A DNA stretch of 20,466 bases from JAFGLY01 sp041309225 (GCA_041309225.1 JBFYZZ010000107.1:1-20466), one strand, 5' to 3'. Counted from the stretch's first letter, positions 1 through 6,981 are shown. A program made the numbers and translations. Notes: generated by a model from the letters alone, not told the origin.

Positions 1-1
1 G

Positions 2-673
2 CTCGTGGAGGGCGCGCCCGCCCCGGCCACCGCCGAGGTTCCGATCGCGGCCACCGGAGGCCCGGCCCGCGAAGCGACGGAGATGGAGAGCCCCGCCGCG
101 GCCGACGTCGAGGAGTCCACGCTCCTGCCGCTCGGCGACGAGGACGACGCCGGCGACATCGAGGACTACGGCGTGGAGGGGCTCCTGCGGTACGAGGGCG
201 ACGACGAGGAGGGCGCCCAGCCCCTCGCGCCGGGACCCGATGAGGTCCCGCCCCTCGGCGACGATCACCTCTCGCCGCTCGACTCCATCCCGGGCCGGCC
301 GATCGCCGCCGAGCCCGCGCCGGCCCCGGAGGCACCCGAGCCGCCGCCGCCGGTTCGCAAGCCCGCCAGGGTGAAGCTCGACTACCGGAGTGCCGAGGCC
401 CTCCTGGCGGACGTGGGGGCCAACCTTGCCCACAACGGCGCCTTCGTCCGCACCACCGCCCCCCTCCCGGTGGGCCGGGCGTGCGTCCTCGAGATCCACG
501 GACCCGGCCTCGACCGGCCCCTGTCGCTGCCCGGCCTGGTCACCCGGAGCAGCCGGACGGAGGCCACGGCCGGGGAGCAGGGCATGTGGGTGGAGTTCCG
601 ACTCGAGGACCCGGCCCGCCGCGAGGCGGACGCCGTCCTCCACCGCCTGATGCGGGCCACGAGCGAACGGTAG
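2..673 (+). CDS. PilZ-domain protein, C-terminal part (5' end outside window)
   Basis: The frame is open to the left edge, so this is the end of a longer protein; the GTG at position 5 is not a convincing start. The first ~115 visible residues are an acidic, Ala/Pro/Glu-rich linker of low complexity. Residues ~120-218 look like a PilZ domain of the type common in myxobacteria: a basic entry (KPARVKLDYRS), a turn NLAHNGAFVRT, then strands ending GMWVEF. PilZ domains usually bind cyclic di-GMP through an RxxxR arm and a [D/N]xSxxG loop. Here the loop reads NLAHNG, with Ala for Ser, and no clear RxxxR is visible, so nucleotide binding is doubtful. It may be a signalling or gliding/pilus-type regulator; the real role depends on the missing N-terminus. 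It converges on efp with 15 bp between the stops. Confidence 0.7.
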   Translation, partial: LVEGAPAPATAEVPIAATGGPAREATEMESPAAADVEESTLLPLGDEDDAGDIEDYGVEGLLRYEGDDEEGAQPLAPGPDEVPPLGDDHLSPLDSIPGRPIAAEPAPAPEAPEPPPPVRKPARVKLDYRSAEALLADVGANLAHNGAFVRTTAPLPVGRACVLEIHGPGLDRPLSLPGLVTRSSRTEATAGEQGMWVEFRLEDPARREADAVLHRLMRATSER

Positions 674-688
674 CACCCCCGGGCAGCG

Positions 689-1252
689 CTACACCCGGCA
701 CACGTACTCGCCGGTGCGGGTGTCCACGCGGATGCGCTCGCCCTGGTTGACGAAGAGGGGCACCTGCACGGTGGCTCCGGTGGCCAACGTGGCGGGCTTG
801 GTGGCGCCCGTGGCCGTGTTCCCCCGCATGCCCGGCTCGCAGTACACGATCTCGGATTCGACGAAGTAGGGCAGGGTGACCGCCACCGGGCGCCCCTGGA
901 AGAACATGATCTGCACCTCCAGGTTCTCGGTCAGGTACCCCGCCTGGTCCTCGATGGAACGGCCGACGAGCGAGATCTGCTCGTAGGTGGACATGTTCAT
1001 GAAGAACCAGGTTTCACCGTCGTTGTAGAGGTACTGCGCTGGAAACTCCTCCACGTCGGCGGCCTTGAGCGTCTCGCCCGTGCGGTAGGTCCGCTCGATG
1101 ACGGCCCCGGTCAGCATGTTCTTGAGCTTGGTGCGGGTGAAGGCGTTGCCCTTGCCCGGCTTGACGAACTGGAACCAGGTGATGCTGTAGGGATCGCCGT
1201 CGATCTCGACCTTCAGCCCGTTGCGGAAGTCGGACGTCTCGTACGTGGCCAT
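689..1252 (-). CDS. efp: Elongation factor P
   Basis: Elongation factor P binds beside the ribosomal P site and relieves stalling at runs of proline. The protein has 187 residues, the usual length, and keeps the family layout: an N-terminal KOW-like domain starting MATYETSDFRNGL, then two OB folds, ending VDTRTGEYVCRV. The modifiable loop reads VKPGKGNAF, placing Lys at residue 34, the position lysylated by EpmA in E. coli; no modification enzyme is in this window. Many proteins here are rich in Pro-Pro, which fits a need for EF-P. The start is the ATG at 1252; the bases just upstream on this strand are pyrimidine-rich with no Shine-Dalgarno match. It is transcribed away from the DUF4388-type gene at 1371, sharing a 118-bp divergent gap. 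Confidence 0.97.
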   Translation of the reverse strand: MATYETSDFRNGLKVEIDGDPYSITWFQFVKPGKGNAFTRTKLKNMLTGAVIERTYRTGETLKAADVEEFPAQYLYNDGETWFFMNMSTYEQISLVGRSIEDQAGYLTENLEVQIMFFQGRPVAVTLPYFVESEIVYCEPGMRGNTATGATKPATLATGATVQVPLFVNQGERIRVDTRTGEYVCRV

Positions 1253-1370
1253 GGAGAGGCTCGGGGAAAGGGGTGCGCATCGAACGGGCGCCCCCCTATC
1301 ACGGCGCGCAAGCGGCCAGCCCGCCCGGCGATCGGAAGGTTACCTTGGGCCGGCTCCCCAGGGAGGTGTC

Positions 1371-3053
1371 ATGCCCGTCCGGCAAGCCACGCGCCGATAT
1401 GCCGGCCTCGGGGAGTTCCTGCGGGAGTGGGACACCACCTTGAAGCGCGGGGCCCTGTCGATCCGGCGGGCAGACCTCGACGACGAGCCCGCGCCCGAAC
1501 TCAAGCTCGACCTCGTCCTCCCGCTCGTCGGACGCGTCGGTCCTCTGCAGGCCCAGGTGGTGGCCCGGGCGCCCGACGGCACCATCGGCCTCCGCTGCCC
1601 CTCGATCCCGCCGGAGGTGCAGGCGCGCATCGACCAGCTCCTGTCCGCGGTGGACGAGGTGCGCGACTACCTCGTCGCCCGAGGCGACGTCGTCCCGGCC
1701 GGGATCGTCGAGGCCCGTTCCGCCGAGGAGGCGCAGCAGCGGGAGGATCTCGCCGATCAGATCGCCCGCCTGCGGAGCCAGCGGCCCGGAGACCAGGCCG
1801 CCTGGGGGAGCGACGCGGGGACGCGCCAGCGGGGTCTGGTCATCCCCGCCGTCGCGGACGACGAGCCGCTGGTGGACGGCCAGCTCGGCGACCGCTCCCT
1901 GCGCGACGCGCTCGTGGAGATCGCGGTCCGACGGATCACCGGCCTCCTCGTCGCGGTCCCCCGGACGGGCGCCCGGTTCTTCGGCCTGTGGTCCCACGGC
2001 GGGCCCGTGGGGTTCCGCGTGGAGCCCATGGATCCGGAGCTCGTGCTGGGCACGCTCCTCCTCCGGGCCGGCAAGATCACCCGGGAGCAGCTCGCCGAAA
2101 GCCTCCGCCTCATGGAACGGCAGGGGATCCGGCAGGGCGAGGCCCTGATCCAGATGGGGCTCCTCACGTTCCCCCAGGTGGTGCTCCTCCTGCAGCGGCA
2201 GGTGGAGGTCTGCCTCCAGCGGACGATGCGCCTCAAGGACGGGTACTGGGCCTTCTTCGGGCTCGAGGACCTGCCCGAGCGGTTCGTCAACCCGCCGCTC
2301 AGGGTGCCGTCCATCCTGCTTCGGGCCCTCGTCCAGCACGGCCGGGACCTCTCGGTGGAGGAGATGGCCGCCGCCCACCGCGCCAACCTCGATCGCTACG
2401 TGTTCGTCGCGAACGACGTGGAACGCGTCCTTTCCGAGGTCCAGTTCACCCCCCAGGAGCGGAAATTCCTGGAGATCGTCCGGTCCAACGCCTGGCGCCT
2501 GAGGGAGCTCTTCACGCGGTCCAACCTGAGCCGCTCCGAGACCGCCGTGCTCGCGTACGCGTTGAACGAGATGGGGTTCGTCGCGTACCGCGACGAGGAG
2601 ACCCAGAAGCGGTACCTCGCAAGGGTGGGGAGCCGAATCCGCCAGAAGGCCCGGCAGTTGGGGGAGGCCACCCATTTCGACATCCTCGAGATCCATTGGA
2701 TCTGCCTGCCCGAGGAGGTCGAGGAGGGTGCCGAACGGGTCCGCCGGGAGTTCGATCCGGCGGCCTATACGAACCTCCCCCCGGAGCTGACGTCGCTGCT
2801 CGACGGGATCCGGGAGGCCGTGGACGCCTCGCTCGCGTGCCTCCGGGACGAACGGCGGCGCCGGGCCTGCCGCGAGGAGGTCGTCGAGCGGTCCAAGATC
2901 GAGAGCTCCGCCGAGATCCTGGGGCGCAAGGGCGAGATGGCGCTGCTCAAGGGCGACCGGCGCGAGGCGGTCGGCTGTTTCTCCAAGGCCGTGGAGCTCT
3001 GTCCCCACGTGGCTGGCTACCAGGAAGGGCTCTCCCGCGCCCGTTCTCTTTGA
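1371..3053 (+). CDS. Multidomain regulator: PilZ-like, DUF4388/MshEN-like, decayed J-domain, TPR
   Basis: The 560-residue start is the ATG at 1371 with a GGGAGG site just before it; an upstream in-frame ATG at 1221 would overlap efp and lacks such a site. Seen in order: a PilZ-like N-terminus (~8-105); a DUF4388-like core (~163-320) in which residues 225-285 (VLGTLLLRAGKITREQL, then GEALIQMGLLTFPQV) have the repeated helix pattern of MshEN/GspE N-terminal domains; a winged-helix-like stretch (~358-408); a J-domain-like helical hairpin (~435-505) ending in the typical DERRRRA; and a TPR-like end (~515-550, ALLKGDRREAVGCFSKAVELCP). The J-domain HPD motif is replaced by FDPAAY, so it should not stimulate Hsp70. 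Such mosaics are common in myxobacteria and are thought to act in signalling or motility. The exact role is unknown. The small putative lipoprotein gene starts 10 bp after its stop. Confidence 0.75.
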   Translation: MPVRQATRRYAGLGEFLREWDTTLKRGALSIRRADLDDEPAPELKLDLVLPLVGRVGPLQAQVVARAPDGTIGLRCPSIPPEVQARIDQLLSAVDEVRDYLVARGDVVPAGIVEARSAEEAQQREDLADQIARLRSQRPGDQAAWGSDAGTRQRGLVIPAVADDEPLVDGQLGDRSLRDALVEIAVRRITGLLVAVPRTGARFFGLWSHGGPVGFRVEPMDPELVLGTLLLRAGKITREQLAESLRLMERQGIRQGEALIQMGLLTFPQVVLLLQRQVEVCLQRTMRLKDGYWAFFGLEDLPERFVNPPLRVPSILLRALVQHGRDLSVEEMAAAHRANLDRYVFVANDVERVLSEVQFTPQERKFLEIVRSNAWRLRELFTRSNLSRSETAVLAYALNEMGFVAYRDEETQKRYLARVGSRIRQKARQLGEATHFDILEIHWICLPEEVEEGAERVRREFDPAAYTNLPPELTSLLDGIREAVDASLACLRDERRRRACREEVVERSKIESSAEILGRKGEMALLKGDRREAVGCFSKAVELCPHVAGYQEGLSRARSL

Positions 3054-3063
3054 CGAGGTCCCC

Positions 3064-3462
3064 GTGAGCGTCCCGATTCCCCTCCTCCTCGCGCTCGGTT
3101 GCCGCCACCCCGTCGCCCCTGCGGAGGAGCCCCGGGTCGAACCCGAACCGGTGGCCGTCGTGGCGGCGTCGGTCACCCCCGAGGCGCTCTACGCCCGGTG
3201 CCGGGACCGGGTCGAGGGTCCGGAGAGGGAGGGGGAGTGCACCACCGACGCGGAGTGCGCCACCGCCGGCTGCTCGTCCGAGGTCTGCCTCCCGGCGGTC
3301 CGGGTGCCGGAGATCATGACGACCTGCGAGGTGCTGCCGTGCTTCGCCGTGCTCGGGGCCTGTGGCTGCCGGGAGGGGAGGTGCACGTGGACCCTCGGGG
3401 ATGCTCCGGGAGGCCTGCCGTTGCCCCGCATCCCCAGGGAACTGCCGCCCCGCGACCCCTGA
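3064..3462 (+). CDS. Small cysteine-rich putative lipoprotein
   Basis: A 132-residue protein starting at GTG 3064, with a GAGGT site a few bases upstream and only 10 bp after the preceding stop, so probably co-transcribed. The N-terminus MSVPIPLLLALGC is a very short hydrophobic segment ending in a cysteine that could be lipidated, though the -3 to -1 residues (Ala-Leu-Gly) are not an ideal lipobox and no basic n-region is present. Ten further cysteines lie between residues ~46 and ~109 (CTTDAEC, AGC, EVC, TTCEVLPC, ACGCREGRC), followed by a proline-rich tail. The spacing resembles the eight-cysteine-cluster proteins of myxobacteria, likely disulfide-bonded outside the cytoplasm. No function is known. 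Its stop codon abuts that of the opposite-strand gene with no base between. Confidence 0.7.
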   Translation: MSVPIPLLLALGCRHPVAPAEEPRVEPEPVAVVAASVTPEALYARCRDRVEGPEREGECTTDAECATAGCSSEVCLPAVRVPEIMTTCEVLPCFAVLGACGCREGRCTWTLGDAPGGLPLPRIPRELPPRDP

Positions 3463-4449
3463 TCAGGAGCCGTAGCGGGCGCTGTCGTAGGGGCCGTCGT
3501 CGGGCGACCAGGACGCCGGGGGGTGAAAGGTCACCCCCGGGACCGGGGCCTGGAAGACCGTCTCGAGGCCGCCGCAGGACGACGTCACGATCCGATCCCC
3601 GACGGTGAGCGTGACGCGGGCGTGCCGCGTGCAGCAGGCGTATCCCTCGCCCGATCGGGGCTGCTCGAAGCGCAGCCCCGCGAGGTCCACCGGCTCGCAG
3701 GCCATCGAGACCTGGACGTCCTCCCTGTGGACGCGCCAGGCGGTGGGCTCGAACCGCGCGTGGCGGAGCCAGTGGTCGGGCGTGTTGAGGTCGCGGTCCC
3801 CCGCCGGATCCCGGATCACGAGGCACGTGAGGCCGGGCGTGGCGAGCCGGCGGCCCAGGCGCATGCGGGCCGTGAAACCGTCGAGGACCCGATCCACCCC
3901 GTCGTCCCAGAGGGTGCAGGTCCCCGCCGCGAAGGAGGCGGCCTGGTCCCCGCCCCAGGTGTGGCCCCGGTGGCCCCGCCAGCCCTCGACGTCCACCGGG
4001 TGGCCGTCGAGCGTCACGCGCCCGTGGAAGCCGAGGCCCGGTGCGGGCGTGCAGGTCTTCTTGCGTGGCCAGTGCACGTCGTAGAGGATGCGGAAGGGGA
4101 GGTGCCAGATGGGCGGCAGGCCGCCGCTCAAGGACAGGTCCCAGGAGATGCCCGAGACCGATCCGGACGCCCGATCCGCGGCGAAGGCGAGGTCGGGTCC
4201 GGACAGGGACGGCCCCTCGCCGAACTCCAGGCGCTCCCAGGAGAGGTCGGTGCGGACCACGCGAGGCGGCAGGCCGCGCTCGAACCAGGTGAACCAGACC
4301 TCGGCGCGCGGCGCGGCGTGCAGGGGCTTGAGGAGCGTGTGCCGGATCCAGAGCGCCCGCGTGCCGTCCGGGCTGTTGGCCGTCAGGGCGTGGGTCTCGT
4401 AGAGACCGGTGCCCGTGACGGCGACGATCCGGTCGTGGCGGAGGGACAT
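3463..4449 (-). CDS. Lipocalin-like (AttH/CrtC-type) protein of unknown function
   Basis: The 328-residue protein starts at ATG 4449, preceded on its strand by GGGAG at good spacing. It has no signal peptide or membrane helix and is rich in Trp, His and beta-prone segments. The motif GWRGHRGHTWGG (residues ~156-167), with paired aromatic strands and a second half of similar style, recalls two-domain lipocalin-like barrels: AttH, carotenoid hydratase CrtC, or the tocopherol-cyclase-like group. Known CrtC members add water to carotenoid ends; most others have no assigned reaction. The assignment is from motif style only and specific function is unknown. It is divergent from the flavoenzyme gene at 4556 (106-bp gap), so the two may share control and act on the same lipid or isoprenoid substrate. 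Its stop meets that of the + strand gene at 3462. Confidence 0.6.
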   Translation of the reverse strand: MSLRHDRIVAVTGTGLYETHALTANSPDGTRALWIRHTLLKPLHAAPRAEVWFTWFERGLPPRVVRTDLSWERLEFGEGPSLSGPDLAFAADRASGSVSGISWDLSLSGGLPPIWHLPFRILYDVHWPRKKTCTPAPGLGFHGRVTLDGHPVDVEGWRGHRGHTWGGDQAASFAAGTCTLWDDGVDRVLDGFTARMRLGRRLATPGLTCLVIRDPAGDRDLNTPDHWLRHARFEPTAWRVHREDVQVSMACEPVDLAGLRFEQPRSGEGYACCTRHARVTLTVGDRIVTSSCGGLETVFQAPVPGVTFHPPASWSPDDGPYDSARYGS

Positions 4450-4555
4450 GGGCGCTCCCGACCGCCGTCATGTAATGCGACGGCGGACCCCCGTGGATCC
4501 TCCCTCGTTCGACCTGGTCCCCAGGCCGCGCTACCTGGACCTCGAGGTCCCGACC

Positions 4556-5893
4556 ATGGAACGTGACGTCGTCGTCCTGGGAGGTACGCCTGGCGCGGTC
4601 CGGGCGGCGGCGGCCTGTGCCCGGCGCGGGCGGCGGGTCACCTGGATCCTCCCGGATGCCGCTCCCGAGGGCCCATCCGACCTCCCGGAGGGTCGAGGAT
4701 CCCTGGAGGTCGCCCAACCGCCCGGCGCCCTGGCCGAGGCGGTCCTGGGACCGCTGGTCCCCCTTCCCGATCCGTCGCGGCGTGCCCTGGCGGTGGCCGG
4801 CCGGATCCATCCGCTGCCCATCCGGCCGAGGGGGCTGTCCAGCATTCTGGGTCCGTCCGCCACGAGAGCGGCGGCCTGGGGCCTCGCGCGGGTCCGGACA
4901 CGCGAGGCCGTGGGGGGCCTGGTGGGGGCCTGGAGCGAGATCCGCTCCTATCGCGACTGGGTGTCCAGGCGGTACGGCGAGCCTCTGGCCAACGCCCTGT
5001 ACGGGCCCTACTGCCGGCGGCGCTGGGGCGACCCCGGGGAGGTCGGGGCCGCGGTCGCCCGCCTCCACCACGCGATGCCCGCCGTCCACGACCGGGTCGC
5101 GCCGGCCGAGGGGCCGGCCGCCCGGGCCGCCCATGCGCTCGCCGCGGTGGAGGCCGCGGGCGGCCGCGTGATCGCCGGGGTGTCGGTGCAGCGCTTCGTC
5201 GTCCGAGAGGGTCGCGTCGCGACGATCCTGCTGGCCCGCCGGCGCCGGATCCGCGTGGAGGGCGAGGTGCTGGTGGCCCACCCCCCGGCGGAGGTGGCGG
5301 GGTGGCTTGGCGAGGCGATCCCCGATCCCATCCACGCGCACGCCGGGCGTCTCTCCTTCCGTCACGCCCTCGAGGTGCTGCTCCCCGCAGACGACGCCGA
5401 CCTGCCCGACGAGATCCACCTCGTCGGTCCCGGCGGCCCCTTCTTCCGGATCACGCTCCCCGGTCGATGCCCGGGCCACACGGACCTCGCCGGGCACGTG
5501 CTGCTGCACGCCACGCTCGATCCGGACGATCCGCTCTGGCGCGCCCCCGACGCCGACATCGAGGACGCCGCGCGGGCGGCGCTCGCCGAGTTCCCCGGGA
5601 TCCCGATCCGGTGCGGAGACGCACACATCCGCCGCCTCGAGGAGGACCAGCCGTGCTGGACCCTCGGCAGCGCGCCGTCCTGGCTCCGCGTGCGCGCGGC
5701 GTTCGCGTCGCTCGGCGTCGTGGGCGTCGGTCGCAGCGGCACCTTCGGGCACCTCGATCCCCTCGGCGAGGTGCGTTTTCTCGAGGCGCTCCTGGCCGAC
5801 GTCCCCCTGCGGGAGGCCCATCGGCTCCACGTGGATCCACCCTTCGACGCGCCCCGCCGGCCGGGTGAGCTGCCCGGGTTCGTGTACCGGTAG
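4556..5893 (+). CDS. FAD-dependent amine-oxidase/UGM-like oxidoreductase
   Basis: I start it at ATG 4556 (445 residues): GAGGT lies 7 bp upstream and the FAD-binding strand begins at once (MERDVVVLGGTPGAV). Upstream in-frame starts would overlap the divergent gene and add an unstructured tail. Residues ~128-170 (YRDWVSRRYGEPLANALYGP, then CRRRWG) match the segment found in UDP-galactopyranose-mutase-like and protoporphyrinogen-oxidase-like proteins, and the end (GVGRSGTFGHLDPLGEVRFLEAL, residues 391-411) is the usual second FAD-contact segment. The dinucleotide-binding glycines are irregular: GGTPGA instead of GxGxxG. The substrate is unknown; relatives often sit in polysaccharide or isoprenoid clusters. 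It is divergent from the lipocalin-like gene and is followed by a hairpin and the tRNA on the other strand. Confidence 0.65.
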   Translation: MERDVVVLGGTPGAVRAAAACARRGRRVTWILPDAAPEGPSDLPEGRGSLEVAQPPGALAEAVLGPLVPLPDPSRRALAVAGRIHPLPIRPRGLSSILGPSATRAAAWGLARVRTREAVGGLVGAWSEIRSYRDWVSRRYGEPLANALYGPYCRRRWGDPGEVGAAVARLHHAMPAVHDRVAPAEGPAARAAHALAAVEAAGGRVIAGVSVQRFVVREGRVATILLARRRRIRVEGEVLVAHPPAEVAGWLGEAIPDPIHAHAGRLSFRHALEVLLPADDADLPDEIHLVGPGGPFFRITLPGRCPGHTDLAGHVLLHATLDPDDPLWRAPDADIEDAARAALAEFPGIPIRCGDAHIRRLEEDQPCWTLGSAPSWLRVRAAFASLGVVGVGRSGTFGHLDPLGEVRFLEALLADVPLREAHRLHVDPPFDAPRRPGELPGFVYR

Positions 5894-5900
5894 CGCACCG

Positions 5901-5926
5901 CCGGCGTGGACGCCGCGCCACGCCGG
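5901..5926. terminator. Perfect 9-bp hairpin between convergent gene ends
   Basis: CCGGCGTGG at 5901-5909 is the exact reverse complement of CCACGCCGG at 5918-5926, with an 8-nt loop. It lies 7 bp after the flavoenzyme stop and 16 bp beyond the 3' end of the tRNA on the other strand, where a terminator serving both would be expected. There is no T-run on either side, so it is not a classical intrinsic terminator; it may aid Rho-type termination or protect 3' ends. Confidence 0.4.
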
Positions 5927-5942
5927 AGCGCGTCTCCACGGG

Positions 5943-6024
5943 TGGGGGCGGTGGGAATCGAACCCACAAGAGCGATGCTCACCCGATTTTGAGTCGGGCG
6001 CGTCTACCGTTCCGCCACGCCCCC
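5943..6024 (-). tRNA. tRNA-Leu, anticodon CAA
   Basis: On the minus strand the gene folds as a class II tRNA of 82 nt without CCA. The acceptor stem is GGGGGCG paired with CGCCCCC, followed by discriminator A, as leucyl-tRNA synthetase requires. U8-G9 and a D arm with GCG...CGC follow, then the anticodon stem CCCGA/TCGGG with loop CTCAAAA, giving anticodon CAA (reads UUG). A 14-nt long variable arm contains GAGC/GCTC, and the T arm is GTGGG TTCGATT CCCAC. The genome encodes CC then C after the discriminator, so the final A of CCA must be added enzymatically. UUG is rare in this GC-rich genome; one occurs in the frame at 16980. Confidence 0.95.
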
Positions 6025-6064
6025 ACGGGGGACGGCGAGCCGGGGCACGCCGGCGCGCCGCGAC

Positions 6065-6093
6065 AGGTTCGCACGCGCGGGGGCGGGTGGCAA
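6065..6093 (-). promoter_or_regulatory. Possible promoter for the tRNA-Leu gene
   Basis: On the minus strand, TTGCCA (6093-6088) and GAACCT (6070-6065) are separated by 17 bp and lie about 40 bp upstream of the tRNA 5' end. The -35-like box is good but the -10-like box is poor, so this is a weak prediction. The rest of the 6025-6184 gap shows only the ribosome-binding region of the next gene and a CCGGGC/GCCCGG dyad (6134-6148). Confidence 0.25.
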
Positions 6094-6184
6094 GGAGCGG
6101 GGTGCACCCGAGCCCGAGAAGGGTGGGCTGGCTCCGGGCGGCGCCCGGTGGATAGGGGGTGACTCGACCGCAGCGAGGAGTCGC

Positions 6185-6907
6185 ATGCCGCGCCGCAGCG
6201 TGATGGTCGTGGACGCCGATCCCGGGACCGCGCGAAAGGTGCGCAGCGCCCTCGACCGGTCGCCCTTCGACGTGCTCCCCGCGCGGAGCGTCCAGGAGGC
6301 GCTCTCCCTCGCGGACGGCCACGACATCGCCGCCCTGCTCTCCGTGCTCAGCCTGCCGGGCGGCAACGGATACGACCTGGCGCGGAGGATCCGCGAGAAC
6401 CGTCCCGGTACGCCCGTGTTCCTGATCTGGGGCGGATTCGACGTGGTCGACGGCGTCCGGGCGCGAGCCGCCGGCGTCACCGGTGGCATCCGGCGCCCGC
6501 TCACGGCCGAGGCCCTGCTCGCCCAGCTGGAATCCGCCCTGGGGCCGCTCGGGACCGGGGCACCGGCCGCGCCGCACCCGCCGGTCGTGACGGAGGAGCT
6601 GCCCTCCACGAACGTGGAGATCCTCGGCCCCGCGCCCCGGCAGCCGTCGCTGCCGCCCCTCGTGGGCGGTGAGCGTCTGGCCACGTTCATCCCCGACGAC
6701 GACTCCGGGCCGCACGTCCCCAAGGCCGCGTCGGCGAGCGTGGCGGCTGAGAGGGCCGTCCTGGCCGTCCTGCCCGAGACGCTCGAGGTGGTGCTCGCCA
6801 AGGCCCTCCTGGAGCCCGGACGGGTTCGGGCGGTCTTCGAGGAGGTCGTGCGACGCGCGGTCGAAGAGCGCCTGTCCGCCCAGCCGCCCGACGGCAAGCC
6901 CCGGTAG
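6185..6907 (+). CDS. Pseudo-receiver domain protein
   Basis: A 240-residue protein starting at ATG 6185, with GAGGAG 4-5 bp upstream. Residues 4-118 follow the response-regulator receiver fold: the first strand ends VMVVDAD with the acidic pair D10/D12, a LPGGNGYDLARRIREN segment follows the central strand, and GIRRPLTAEALL matches the last switch region. The aspartate that should be phosphorylated is absent: the strand reads AALLSVLSLPGG, putting Val54 (next to Ser53) at that position. The conserved Lys is Arg104 and the switch Thr/Ser is Trp82. It therefore cannot signal by phosphorylation in the usual way. A Pro-rich linker (~122-170) joins a helical C-terminus (~187-235, LPETLEVVLAKALLEPGRV) that I do not recognise and that may bind a partner. 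It stands alone between the tRNA and valS. Confidence 0.7.
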   Translation: MPRRSVMVVDADPGTARKVRSALDRSPFDVLPARSVQEALSLADGHDIAALLSVLSLPGGNGYDLARRIRENRPGTPVFLIWGGFDVVDGVRARAAGVTGGIRRPLTAEALLAQLESALGPLGTGAPAAPHPPVVTEELPSTNVEILGPAPRQPSLPPLVGGERLATFIPDDDSGPHVPKAASASVAAERAVLAVLPETLEVVLAKALLEPGRVRAVFEEVVRRAVEERLSAQPPDGKPR

Positions 6908-6947
6908 CGCCTGCGCCCGCCCGGCGCCCCGGCCGGGACGGAAGAGC

Positions 6948-6981
6948 GCCCGGAACGCGGCCAGGTGTGGACGTTCCGGGC
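6948..6981. repeat. 10-bp inverted repeat upstream of valS
   Basis: GCCCGGAACG (6948-6957) and CGTTCCGGGC (6972-6981) are exact reverse complements separated by 14 bp. They lie in the 133-bp gap between the pseudo-receiver gene and valS, about 60 bp before the valS start. The dyad could be an operator for the valS operon or a hairpin closing the upstream transcript; no T-run follows. The rest of the gap is GC-rich with no other feature I can support. Confidence 0.45.

Noticed and set aside
5881..6030. Classical intrinsic terminators with T-runs
   Set aside because: The only good hairpin (5901-5926) lacks a T-run on either strand, and no other stem followed by T's was found in the gaps inspected.
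6134..6148. Short dyad CCGGGC-GGC-GCCCGG upstream of the pseudo-receiver gene
   Set aside because: Six-base GC dyads arise by chance often in this composition and nothing else marks it as an operator.
3314..6715. Open frame of 1133 codons on the minus strand
   Set aside because: It runs through the tRNA and across genes on both strands. Its product is low-complexity Arg/Pro/Gly-rich and matches no family; long stop-free shadows are normal at this GC content.
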